In this document: piece by piece, positions 1-6,768 of the stretch | How positions within the stretch are numbered: position 1 is the stretch's first letter | How the letters are laid out: every line of letters begins with the position of its first letter | Assembly: GCA_030616665.1 (NCBI GenBank) | Contig: JAUWWX010000001.1 | Location: 1-28,099 of the forward strand | DNA: 28,099 nt | Origin: an archaeon | GTDB lineage: Archaea; Iainarchaeota; Iainarchaeia; Iainarchaeales; GCA-2688035 | Direction of reading: 5' to 3' | The notes under the pieces: generated by a model | Told to the model about the DNA's origin: nothing | Seen by the model: the letters and a program-made list of their open reading frames with translations, nothing else | Database searches by the model: none | Made by a program: the position numbers and the translations under genes

Positions 1-222
1 AAGCACCGGCAGCTGCTTGACCAGATCTTAAGCATCAAGGCAAAGAAGCCTGTGCCAAGCAGCAAGCCTGGAAATGTCTCCCTCAAGGTTTTGCAGAACG
101 TGCCTGCCTTCATGGGCAGTGATATGAAGGAATACGGCCCCTTTGAAAAGGACAAGAGCATAGCGGTTCCGGAAAAGATTGCTAGCCTGCTTGTTTCAAG
201 AAAGCTGGCTGAGAGGGCTTGA
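1..222 (+). CDS. GINS complex subunit, C-terminal part (5' truncated)
   Basis: The reading frame is open from base 1 and stops at TGA 220-222, giving the last 73 residues of a protein whose start lies outside the window. The segment around residues 29-70 (VLQNVPAFMGSDMKEYGPFE and then IAVPEKIASLLVSRKLAER) matches the small B domain that ends archaeal Gins51/15 proteins, with the typical pattern 'x-P-x-F-x-G ... YGPF/Y-K-x-G/D ... lP-x-x-a-x-L-l-x-r-x-x-A'. GINS joins MCM and Cdc45/RecJ in the archaeal replicative helicase. It abuts rps27e and is probably co-transcribed with it. I rely on the C-terminal domain only, so the exact GINS subtype is inferred. Confidence 0.72.
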   Translation, partial: KHRQLLDQILSIKAKKPVPSSKPGNVSLKVLQNVPAFMGSDMKEYGPFEKDKSIAVPEKIASLLVSRKLAERA

Positions 223-223
223 G

Positions 224-424
224 GTGTTTTTTATCAGGAATACACAACTTGCAAGGGAGCCAAGCACCTTCTTTTTGAGGGTGAAGTGCAGTGGCTGCGG
301 GAACGAGCAGGTTATCTTCAGCGCTGCAAGCATGGCCGTACTCTGCCTCGGCTGCAACCAGGTTCTTGCTGCCAGTGGCCCTGGCAAAATAATTTTGAAG
401 TCAAAGGTTGTAAAATCTTTTTAG
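224..424 (+). CDS. rps27e: 30S ribosomal protein S27e
   Basis: This is a 66-residue zinc-ribbon ribosomal protein of the archaeal/eukaryotic small subunit. The core KCSGCGNEQVIFSAAS followed by CLGCNQVLA carries the two C-x2-C pairs that bind zinc, and the family-typical 'VKCxxCGNEQxxFSxAS' string is unmistakable. I chose GTG 224 because it gives the usual N-terminal lead-in (about 20 residues before the first Cys) and sits one base after the GINS stop. TTG 275 is an alternative but would give a clipped protein. The gene stops at TAG 422-424. The coding tail (K-V-V-K-S-F-stop) lies inside one copy of an imperfect duplication described separately. Confidence 0.9.
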   Translation: MFFIRNTQLAREPSTFFLRVKCSGCGNEQVIFSAASMAVLCLGCNQVLAASGPGKIILKSKVVKSF

Positions 425-490
425 GGTGTTGCGAAAAATGGGTTCTGGCTCGAAGGTTGTGAATTTTTTTTAAGGGTGTTGTGAAGATGG
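404..490 (+). repeat. Imperfect direct repeat spanning the rps27e tail and the aIF2-alpha start
   Basis: Bases 404-441 and 453-490 align along about 38 nt with one or two single-base indels: AAGGTTGTAAAATCTTTTTA / AAGGTTGTGAATTTTTTTTA and then GGGTGTTGCGAAAAATGG / AGGGTGTTGTGAAGATGG. The first copy encodes the last S27e codons and the stop. The second copy supplies the ribosome-binding stretch (AAGGGTG, 473-479) and the start of aIF2-alpha. In the second copy the old tail reads AAG GTT GTG AAT TTT TTT TAA, so it still looks like a duplicated S27e end. Confidence 0.75.
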
Positions 491-1260
491 ATGAGAACCA
501 AGATGTGCCGGATATGGGCGAAACCGTTGTATGCAAAGTGAAGCAGGTCCTCAACTATGGTGCGTTTGTTGAGCTTGTGGAATACGGCAACAGAAAGGGC
601 TTTGTGCATATAAGCCAGGTTGCTACCAGGTGGGTAAAAAACATAAGGAACTTTGTCAAAGAGGGCCAGGTCAGGGCTGCAAAGGTCCTTTCAATTAATA
701 GGGAGAGGGGTCAGATAGACTTGTCTTTCACCAAAGTTTCGAGTCATGCCCAAAGGGCAAGAATAGAGGAGTGGAAGCAGCTGAAGCGGTGCAGGAAGCT
801 GCTTGAAATCCTTGCAAAAGAGCAGCACAAAACCTTCGAGGAAGCCTGGGAGGCTATTGCAAACCCATTGCTTGAAAAATATGACCGCTTGGCAGAGGCA
901 TTCCAAGAAATTGCATTGCATGAGGAAGCCGCAGCAGGTGTTGACAGCAAGTGGCTCAAGCCGTTAGTGGAAATGGTTAAGAAAAACGTGCCACCTCCAG
1001 AAAAAACGCTTAAGGGAACGCTTTCGCTGAGAAGCTTTAGACCTGATGGCGTAGATGCAATCAAGCAGGCCCTATTAAAGGCAGAGAAATTGAAGGGAAA
1101 GAAGATTGAACTTTTTTACAGCGGCGGCGGAAAATACGCTCTAAAAGCAACCGCCTCAGATTTCAAAAAAGCAGAAAAGGAGCTTAATGAGGCCGCTGCA
1201 ATGGTGGTAGAAACAGTGAAGGCTTCCGACGGAGAAGCAAACTTTGAGAGGGCTGACTAG
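481..1260 (+). CDS. eif2a: Translation initiation factor 2 subunit alpha (aIF2-alpha)
   Basis: This 259-residue protein is the alpha subunit of the archaeal aIF2 heterotrimer, which brings initiator tRNA to the ribosome. Residues about 12-88 form an S1/OB domain (GETVVCKVKQVLNYGAFVEL, GFVHISQVA, RGQIDLSFTKVS). A helical middle domain and a C-terminal alpha/beta domain (KGTLSLRSFRPDGVDAIKQA, IELFYSGGGKY) follow, which is the normal architecture and length. The start may be GTG 481, which has AAGGGTG just upstream, or ATG 487 in the same frame. Only two residues differ. It lies 56 nt after rps27e and one base before the PAC2 gene, as in the conserved archaeal rps27e-aIF2-alpha cluster. The Nop10 gene that often follows is not here. 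Confidence 0.95.
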   Translation: MKMDENQDVPDMGETVVCKVKQVLNYGAFVELVEYGNRKGFVHISQVATRWVKNIRNFVKEGQVRAAKVLSINRERGQIDLSFTKVSSHAQRARIEEWKQLKRCRKLLEILAKEQHKTFEEAWEAIANPLLEKYDRLAEAFQEIALHEEAAAGVDSKWLKPLVEMVKKNVPPPEKTLKGTLSLRSFRPDGVDAIKQALLKAEKLKGKKIELFYSGGGKYALKATASDFKKAEKELNEAAAMVVETVKASDGEANFERAD

Positions 1261-1261
1261 G

Positions 1262-2038
1262 ATGGGAACAAAGGTTGTTTTCTTGAAGAAGAAAAGGCTT
1301 TCAAAGCCAGTCCTTTTTGTGGGATTGCCAGGCATTGGCCTGGTTGGAAAAATCTGCGCGGACTACTTTTTGAAACAGTTCAAGACAGAGCTCATAGCAG
1401 AAGTCTACAGTGACAGCTTTCCGCCAACAGTCCACACAAAGGCCGGCCTAATAGACCTGATCACAGACCAGCTGCACGCATTCAAGTTCAAGGGAAGGCA
1501 CTTCCTTTTCCTTGCTGGGCCGGTGCAGCCAAGCCTTGATTTTAGGGCAGGCGGTTCACAAGAGCACTACGATTTTGCGGAGAGAATTGTTGAGACTGTA
1601 AAAAGCCTGGGTGTGAAACAGGTTTTTACCCTTGCAGGGATAAACATCGGCGACAAGAGGATGGAAGTGCAGCCAAGCGTTGTCGTTGCGGCAACAAACA
1701 AAAGGCTGTTGCAAGAATTCAAGGCAATTGGCGCGAAGTCAGATGAAAAAGAAGGCCTTATAAGCGGGGCAGCTGGCATGATTTTGGGAATCGCTGCACA
1801 GCACGGTTTGGAAGGAGCCTGCCTCATGGGCGAGACAAACGCAAAACTTGTTTACGGAGACCACGGCGCAGCCAAAAAGCTGATCGAGTTGCTTGTCAAG
1901 CGCTTTGGCTTCGAGGTTGACATGAAAAGCATTGAAAGGGAAGCCAAAAACATCGAGGAAGCCTTCAAAAAGCTCGTCAGGCAGTTCGAGGAAGTGGAAG
2001 AAAAGATGCCCCCAGAGGGGCCAAGCTACGTGAGGTAA
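1262..2038 (+). CDS. PAC2-family proteasome assembly chaperone-like protein
   Basis: The 258-residue product begins MGTKVVFLKKKRLSKPVLFV and carries the PAC2 signature GLPGIGLVGKICADYFL, then FPPTVHTKAGLIDLI, a central LAGPVQPS and the later GAAGMILGIAAQHGLEGACL segment. The family (PAC2/PsmG-like, also called the DUF75 group) is widespread in archaea, and its link to proteasome assembly comes from eukaryotic relatives. The archaeal role is less certain. The ATG at 1262 is one base after the aIF2-alpha stop, so translation is probably coupled, and the same neighbour is found in other archaea. A helical charged tail (residues about 230-258) is usual for the family. Confidence 0.88.
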   Translation: MGTKVVFLKKKRLSKPVLFVGLPGIGLVGKICADYFLKQFKTELIAEVYSDSFPPTVHTKAGLIDLITDQLHAFKFKGRHFLFLAGPVQPSLDFRAGGSQEHYDFAERIVETVKSLGVKQVFTLAGINIGDKRMEVQPSVVVAATNKRLLQEFKAIGAKSDEKEGLISGAAGMILGIAAQHGLEGACLMGETNAKLVYGDHGAAKKLIELLVKRFGFEVDMKSIEREAKNIEEAFKKLVRQFEEVEEKMPPEGPSYVR

Positions 2039-2051
2039 AGGATTAAACCCC

Positions 2052-2690
2052 TTACAACAAGTCCTTATAATGTTTCATTTCTGGGTGTCGCTTAAGCATT
2101 TCAAGCACTCTTTCCACACCGTACTCTACTATTCTGGGAGTGGTCTTGTGCTTTTCTGCAATCTCTGTATAACTTTTGCCTGGTTCTCCAGCCAAGCCAA
2201 AACGCTCAAAGAAAAAAGTTCTGTATTTTGGTTGGACGCGTTGTAAGCCGTTAACAATTTTTACGACCTCTTTATTAAATTCCACGTTCTTAACCCGTTT
2301 TCTTCTATCTTGAACAGTTCCTTCAAAAGTCTTCTCACCACCCGGTATTTTGTTACTTAACGATTTAATTGATCCAGGGCTTCTTTTTTGTGCCCTGGCT
2401 TTTTCTAACTCTACTTTCAAACGGTTTTCCATTGCCACCCAGGCAAAAGTGCTAAATTTTGTCCTGCCGTCATATTTCGGTGCCAGTAGGCTCAATTCGT
2501 GAAGTGCTATTTGCTGAACGTCCTCTTTGTCCATTGCAAGCTTTTTAAAATGGCCTGAATTCTTTTCCCAAAATTTTTTACCTATTTCATATGCAAGACC
2601 CTTGTTGTTTTTGAACAAATCTTCTGGGCGCACTTTCTTTTTTGCTTTCCTGCGCTTAACCTTTTTTCCTCTTTTCCTAACAGGGACCAT
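2052..2690 (-). CDS. Sigma-70-like protein (regions 2 and 4)
   Basis: This 212-residue protein starts at ATG 2690 and has a Lys/Arg-rich N-terminus (residues 4-24). Residues about 28-100 read as sigma region 2: NKGLAYEIGKKFW, then DKEDVQQIALHELSLLAPKY and DGRTKFSTFAWVAMENRLK. This reproduces the bacterial pattern 'EDLxQxxxxxLxxAxxxYDxxxxxxFSTxAxxxIxxxL'. Residues about 150-205 look like region 4, an HTH with YRTFFFERFGLAGEPGKSYT, EIAEKHKTTPRIVEYGVERV and LEMLKRH. Regions 1.1 and most of 3 are missing, as in compact alternative sigma factors. Archaea normally use TBP/TFB. Complete bacterial-type sigma factors in archaea were reported from single-cell genomes (Rinke et al. 2013), so this is rare but has precedent. 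Whether it binds an archaeal RNA polymerase is unknown. It is the last gene of a minus-strand block, yet has its own TATA-like box. Confidence 0.78.
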   Translation of the reverse strand: MVPVRKRGKKVKRRKAKKKVRPEDLFKNNKGLAYEIGKKFWEKNSGHFKKLAMDKEDVQQIALHELSLLAPKYDGRTKFSTFAWVAMENRLKVELEKARAQKRSPGSIKSLSNKIPGGEKTFEGTVQDRRKRVKNVEFNKEVVKIVNGLQRVQPKYRTFFFERFGLAGEPGKSYTEIAEKHKTTPRIVEYGVERVLEMLKRHPEMKHYKDLL

Positions 2691-2713
2691 ACGTAAAAAA
2701 TAGGCTCTTTTCC

Positions 2714-2723
2714 CTTTTTATCC
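2714..2723 (-). promoter_or_regulatory. TATA-like box of the sigma-like gene
   Basis: On the minus strand the stretch between the PHP stop and the sigma-like start reads GGGATAAAAAGGG. The centre is about 27-29 nt from ATG 2690, the archaeal spacing for a leaderless transcript. A purine-rich GGGAAAAG precedes it as a possible BRE. This implies that a TBP/TFB promoter drives a sigma-like gene. Confidence 0.45.
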
Positions 2724-2730
2724 CTTTTCC

Positions 2731-4002
2731 CTAGAATTCCCCAAGCGTCTTCTGGCCCTTAAAGCTATCCTTTTCCTTCATCTCGGCTTCAATTTCCCCT
2801 TTTTTCCTTTCAAATTCTTCCTTGCTGTCACAAATCACTGGCTTGCCGTAGTTGCCTCCACCGCCAGCAATGTAGTGGACAAAGCCCTTTCTGAAAGAAA
2901 CTACCTTTTGACCAACCCTTGGGTTTACCTGCTTCAATTCCTCTTCTGCTGCATCAATCAATGCGTTTATCTCACTCCCAAACCTTTCAACAAAGTCTCG
3001 CCACATGCTCTGCACGCTTATGCTGTTAATGCCTTGCACATTCAAGGCTAGCTGTATTATTTCTGCAAGCGGCACAATATGCAGGTAGCGTGGCCTAAAC
3101 TCTGGATGCTTGCTTTTTCCGTCTGAAAGCATTTCAATCCTGTCTCGAACGCCCCTCTTAATGGAGCCCCTGCACTTTGGGCAGCGCCAATTCAAGGCCT
3201 TTGCCTGTTCCAGGGAGAACTTGGAGTAGCATGCATTGCAGGCAGTCATGTGGTATTTGCCTTCCCTTGGGTCAAGGCCAACGTTTAGCTTAATCCTTTT
3301 TTCCTCCTTTTCCTCCAGCGCCTTTTTAAGCTCCTTAAAGGAAGGCTCTTTCATTTCAATTCTTGTGAATTCCCTGCCTATGCGATAAGGCCAGGGGCTG
3401 TGAGCATCTGAGCACGTGAGAAATTGGTATTGCCTGTTTTCTGCAATCATGTCAGCATAGTTGGTATCAGCGCTCAAGCCAAGCTCAAGAAAATGGATGC
3501 TTTTTCCCATGTTTCCATATGCCTTTTGGATGCTGTCAAAGAAGGCGTAAACAGAAAAGTAGGGCGTGAAAGCATGCGCTGGCCCAATAATGCCGCCTGC
3601 ATCCAAAACCTTTTCCGCAATCTCTTCTGGTGAAAGCCTGATAACCGGCCTGCCGCAGCCCCAGCTGTCAAACACTGCCTTTCCCTTCAAGGATTCCTTC
3701 AAATTGAGGGCAGAGGCAAAATCCGGCAAGAACACCAAATGGTGAATCCTCTTGTTGCACTGCACTTCAACCTGCGGAATGAAGAAAACCTGCTCTTTCT
3801 TGTCCAAAAAAACACCGTTCTCTTTCTCAATAATGTTTTCGCGCAGGTGCTTCATCCAGCTTGCCTGCAGCATGTCTGCCATGCCGCAGACATCAAGGCC
3901 CTTCAGCTTTGCCTGCTCTGCAATTATTGGGATGAGCATGTTCTTGCTCACGCCCGAGCTATACGGCCCGTGGAAATGCAAATCGCAGTTGAATTCAGTC
4001 AT
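2731..4002 (-). CDS. PHP-domain phosphoesterase, TIGR00375-like, with zinc ribbon and C-terminal PIP-box-like peptide
   Basis: This 423-residue protein opens with a PHP metal motif (DLHFHGPYSSG, H9 and H11) and has further PHP-type segments (GIIGPAHAFTPYF; LTCSDAHSPWPYRIGREF). A C-x2-C...C-x2-C ribbon lies at about residues 254-273 (CNACYSKF, CPKC). The layout fits the TIGR00375 group, whose bacterial relatives are often found with or fused to UvrD-type helicases. The substrate is unknown. The last residues, GQKTLGEF-COOH (Q417, L420, F423), match the archaeal PCNA-interacting consensus Q-x-x-L-x-x-F placed at the extreme C-terminus, as in many archaeal replication and repair enzymes. The ATG overlaps the upstream gene's stop by ATGA, so the two are translationally coupled. 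Confidence 0.85.
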   Translation of the reverse strand: MTEFNCDLHFHGPYSSGVSKNMLIPIIAEQAKLKGLDVCGMADMLQASWMKHLRENIIEKENGVFLDKKEQVFFIPQVEVQCNKRIHHLVFLPDFASALNLKESLKGKAVFDSWGCGRPVIRLSPEEIAEKVLDAGGIIGPAHAFTPYFSVYAFFDSIQKAYGNMGKSIHFLELGLSADTNYADMIAENRQYQFLTCSDAHSPWPYRIGREFTRIEMKEPSFKELKKALEEKEEKRIKLNVGLDPREGKYHMTACNACYSKFSLEQAKALNWRCPKCRGSIKRGVRDRIEMLSDGKSKHPEFRPRYLHIVPLAEIIQLALNVQGINSISVQSMWRDFVERFGSEINALIDAAEEELKQVNPRVGQKVVSFRKGFVHYIAGGGGNYGKPVICDSKEEFERKKGEIEAEMKEKDSFKGQKTLGEF

Positions 4003-4535
4003 TGCTCGCTCTCCATTTCGTCTCTAATCCTCTCAACTTCTAGCAATTTCCTTAACAGGTAAACACAATAGTGCTCTTCGGCCCCTATCTTTATTCTTAT
4101 TCCTTTCCTCTCTGTTTGCAAAGAGGTTTTTCCCAAGTATTCAAGTTTGCCAATGCGCTCTAAACTCACATCAATCATTGTTCTGAGTGTATTTATTAAA
4201 GTGCTTGCATTTTCAATACTTCTATTATTGTCAAATATTTTGAGAAGCCTGTTGTATCCTTTGACCATTTGCGCATTTTTGTCAGATAAGGCTTTTTCCC
4301 TTTCGCGCAATTTACCTATCAGTGACGCCCTTCTTTTTCCCGCTTCTGCAATCAACCGCTTTAAAATTTTCTGTTCTGCCTGGGTTTTGTTTTTAAAGTA
4401 GTTTTTTAGGACACGTTCGTGCTTTGCATCAGAATCGCTAATCCTAATCAGGCTTTTTTCCATCCTGCTTGCGCTTCTCTTCAAAGACTTTTTCCAAGCC
4501 TCTGAGCCAGGTCTTTTGTGTATTCTTTTCGGCAT
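3999..4535 (-). CDS. Unrecognised basic helical protein
   Basis: This is a 178-residue product from ATG 4535 (MPKRIHKRPGSEAW). An in-frame TTG lies 12 nt further upstream and is less likely. I do not recognise a family. The protein is rich in Lys, Arg and Glu with long predicted helices (residues about 30-100, e.g. KNKTQAEQKILKRLIAEAG), which suggests coiled coil or nucleic-acid contact. There is no signal peptide or membrane segment. A TATA-like ACTATAAATTAATT lies on the minus strand at about 4570-4585. It overlaps the PHP gene by ATGA, so the two products are probably made together. Confidence 0.62.
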   Translation of the reverse strand: MPKRIHKRPGSEAWKKSLKRSASRMEKSLIRISDSDAKHERVLKNYFKNKTQAEQKILKRLIAEAGKRRASLIGKLREREKALSDKNAQMVKGYNRLLKIFDNNRSIENASTLINTLRTMIDVSLERIGKLEYLGKTSLQTERKGIRIKIGAEEHYCVYLLRKLLEVERIRDEMESEQ

Positions 4536-4601
4536 GCAATCAACCAATATGCTTAATTACTTTCTCAAAGAAAATTAATTTATAGTCTGTGTTAAGGTTA
4601 A

Positions 4602-5246
4602 TCAGTGGCTTTTTCTTGTTTTTAAAAATGTCATCTGCTGTATAACGCGGTTTCTTGCTTCATTCAGTGCTACCGCGGCTTCATAGGCTGCAAATCTCAC
4701 CAGTCTCAAAAGCTCCTTTTTTGGCACTGAGTAGTTTTCCATATGTCTACTTATCCCATGTCTGTCCGCCCACTCGACTTCTGTGCCAGGGGAGTTCATC
4801 ATTATTGCCCTTCCGTACTCTTCCATTATCCCCCCTCTTTGGGTTTGACTACTTGCCAGGCTCTCAATTTTTGAAATAACTTTTAGTATGTTCTGCAGTT
4901 CGCCTTTAGATTTTGTTGTCCTAATGCCCGCACTTTTACCCTTTCTAATCTTTCGCCAAACCACTTCCATTTGGCCTGGGCCATAACCAAGTTTCATTTC
5001 TCCATATATTTTAACAAGGGCTCTTGACAATTGTTTGACGGCTGTTATCGGAATGTCTGGAGGGCTTTTTCCTATCTTCCATTCATTTGCATTTTTTTCA
5101 AAAGCAAGCTTTGCCGCTGAATCCACAGTTTTCATTGCTTCCTCGCCAAGCATAGCTATTTCGGCTCTCTTTCTAGTGGGTGAGAAATCTCTGGGCCTTG
5201 CGTAATGTACTCTTTTTTCACGTAACCTGCTTGCTCTTCTAATCAT
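4602..5246 (-). CDS. Unrecognised basic protein, first gene of the accessory block
   Basis: This is a 214-residue product starting at ATG 5246 with an Arg-rich N-terminus (MIRRASRLREKRVHYARPRD). I see no known domain. The protein looks soluble and mostly helical, with a conserved-looking middle (SPPDIPITAVKQLSRALVKI) and a C-terminal helix rich in Ala and Arg. Like the next gene and the sigma-like gene it carries a basic N-terminal patch and, by eye, is more A+T-rich than the flanking housekeeping genes, which hints at recent acquisition. It is divergent from amrS, with its own TATA-like element about 27 nt upstream, so the mRNA may be leaderless. Confidence 0.6.
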   Translation of the reverse strand: MIRRASRLREKRVHYARPRDFSPTRKRAEIAMLGEEAMKTVDSAAKLAFEKNANEWKIGKSPPDIPITAVKQLSRALVKIYGEMKLGYGPGQMEVVWRKIRKGKSAGIRTTKSKGELQNILKVISKIESLASSQTQRGGIMEEYGRAIMMNSPGTEVEWADRHGISRHMENYSVPKKELLRLVRFAAYEAAVALNEARNRVIQQMTFLKTRKSH

Positions 5247-5287
5247 TCAATATATTGTTAATTTCTTCCTATAAAAAAGTAATAGTT
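5247..5287. promoter_or_regulatory. Overlapping divergent archaeal promoters
   Basis: This 41-nt gap serves two divergent genes. On the minus strand ACTTTTTTATAGGAA (about 5266-5280) is centred about 27 nt from ATG 5246. On the plus strand AATATATT (about 5249-5256) is about 35 nt from ATG 5288. The two TATA elements lie inside each other's transcription start regions, so the two promoters probably exclude one another. Confidence 0.45.
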
Positions 5288-6301
5288 ATGCCTGAATTGC
5301 ATGAGGCAATGCTTTACAGCAAGCTTGAGGGCAAGAAAGTGAAATGTGGGCTTTGCAGGAGAAACTGCCTAATCCAAGAGAATGGAAAGGGCCAGTGCGG
5401 CGTAAGGAAAAACCTTGGCGGCAAGTTGTACAGCCTTGTCTACGGCAGAACCCTTACAATGGAAATCGACCCAATAGAGAAAAAGCCCTTGTTCAACTTC
5501 AAGCCAGGAACCCAGTGCCTGGGAATCTCAACCTATGGCTGCAATTTTTTCTGCAGGCACTGCCAAAACTGGCAGATTTCACAGCAGCGCGATGAGAAGG
5601 CAATTGCTGCTGTACCCTTCACTTCCCCGGTGGAAATTGTTGAGCAGACGCTTGCAGCAGGCGTGGAGGGAATTGCCTACACTTACACCGATCCAACAAT
5701 CTTTGCAGAGTACGCTTTGGACACGATGAAGCTGGCACGCAAGAAAGGGCTTTACAACGTATGGGTAAGCAACGGCTATATGTCCAAAGAATGCATTGAC
5801 GAGATTGTCCCCTTCCTTGACGCAATCAATGTTGACTTGAAGGGTGATGCCCGCTTTTACAAAGAGATTGTTGGCAACGCAAATATTGAATTTGTCAAGG
5901 AGAACATTGCCTACTTATACAAGAAGAAAATCCATTTGGAGGTAACAAACCTAATAGTGCCTGGATACAATGACAAGGAAAAGGACTTTGAGAGTGTTAG
6001 CAGCTTCGTTGCATCCCTCTCTTCGTTTGTGCCCCTTCATTTCACGAGGTTCTGGCCCTGCTACAAGATGCAGCATTTGCCTCCAACAGATGTAGGCAAG
6101 CTGCACAAGGCAAAGGAAATAGCTGAAAAAGCCGGCTTAAAATACGTTTACATTGGAAACGTTGCGGAGGAGGAAAGCACCAAATGCCCAAAATGTAGGG
6201 CTGTCCTTATAAAGCGCTTTGGGTTTGCCGCTCAGCCAGTTGGCTTGGGCAAGAAAGGAGAATGCAGGAAATGCGGCGCAAAAACAGGGATAATTGTTTG
6301 A
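5288..6301 (+). CDS. amrS: AmrS-like radical SAM enzyme (AmmeMemoRadiSam group)
   Basis: The 337-residue protein carries the radical SAM cluster motif C-x3-C-x2-C in STYGCNFFCRHCQNW (residues about 85-92). An N-terminal Cys region (CGLCRRNCLIQENGKGQCGV) and a C-terminal zinc-ribbon pair (CPKC...CRKC) are both typical of the AmrS family. The family is often encoded near Memo-like and AMMECR1-like proteins. Its substrate is not settled, and no such partners are in this window. The ATG at 5288 gives MPELHEAMLYSKLEGKKVKC, the usual family start. An upstream TTG (5255) would add 11 residues and is less likely. It is convergent with the BofA-like gene. Confidence 0.85.
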   Translation: MPELHEAMLYSKLEGKKVKCGLCRRNCLIQENGKGQCGVRKNLGGKLYSLVYGRTLTMEIDPIEKKPLFNFKPGTQCLGISTYGCNFFCRHCQNWQISQQRDEKAIAAVPFTSPVEIVEQTLAAGVEGIAYTYTDPTIFAEYALDTMKLARKKGLYNVWVSNGYMSKECIDEIVPFLDAINVDLKGDARFYKEIVGNANIEFVKENIAYLYKKKIHLEVTNLIVPGYNDKEKDFESVSSFVASLSSFVPLHFTRFWPCYKMQHLPPTDVGKLHKAKEIAEKAGLKYVYIGNVAEEESTKCPKCRAVLIKRFGFAAQPVGLGKKGECRKCGAKTGIIV

Positions 6302-6313
6302 AAGCTGACAACC

Positions 6314-6661
6314 CTAAAACAGCCCAAAGAATTTCATTACCAGCATTGCTCCAATGCCAGCCAAGCCGAATATTATGCTTATGGCAAGGGAGGGGATGAA
6401 GGGCAGTTCCACGTGGAAAACGTAGGTTAGGACGAGCCATGCAGCAATTCCCAAAATGGTGTTTATTACTATTTTCTTCAAAAAGAAGAATATCACTACT
6501 GCGGCAACGACGAGGATTATTCCCCCTGCCAGAATGACCGGGTTTCCAGCCAGTTGCAGTGCTGCTGTTCCCACGCTTTCTGCTGAGGCTGTTGCTCCCT
6601 CACCCAAGCCGTTTAGAATGTGGTCCGGCATAGGAATGTCCAAAACAGGAATTTGTATCAT
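6314..6661 (-). CDS. BofA-family small integral membrane protein
   Basis: This is a 115-residue membrane protein. A glycine/alanine-rich first segment (residues about 40-62, PVILAGGIILVVAAVVIFFF) is followed by the family core VINTILGIAAWLVLTYVFHV and ELPFIPSLAISIIFGLAGIG. That core resembles the BofA domain, first known from the Bacillus pro-sigma-K processing inhibitor and common in archaea with unknown function. The match is to the domain only; a link to sigma-factor processing should not be assumed. The ATG at 6661 is preceded on the minus strand by a TATA-like CCTTAAAAACC about 30 nt upstream, consistent with a leaderless mRNA. Confidence 0.75.
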   Translation of the reverse strand: MIQIPVLDIPMPDHILNGLGEGATASAESVGTAALQLAGNPVILAGGIILVVAAVVIFFFLKKIVINTILGIAAWLVLTYVFHVELPFIPSLAISIIFGLAGIGAMLVMKFFGLF

Positions 6662-6768
6662 GCCAGTTATTTTTCTTGTTCAAAATGGTTTTTAAGGAAA
6701 CCCCCTTTTTTGCAGAAAGAGGGGTTTGGGTGTCATTTAAAAATTTTTGCAGGCAAAGACTTTTTTAC
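6662..6768. promoter_or_regulatory. Divergent promoter region with a central inverted repeat
   Basis: Two TATA-like elements point outward: GGTTTTTAAGG (6688-6698, read on the minus strand for the BofA-like gene) and TTTAAAAATT (6736-6745, for the wHTH gene at 6769). Each is about 26-30 nt from its ATG. Between them lies AAACCCCCTTT (6698-6708) ... AAAGAGGGGTTT (6716-6727). This is an inverted repeat of 11 pairs with one bulged A and a short loop, placed where a shared regulator or supercoil-dependent cruciform could act on both promoters. Confidence 0.5.

Noticed and set aside
6314..6661. BofA-like protein as a controller of the sigma-like protein at 2052
   Set aside because: BofA-domain proteins are common in archaea without sigma factors, the genes are 3.6 kb apart on separate transcripts, and no processing protease is visible.
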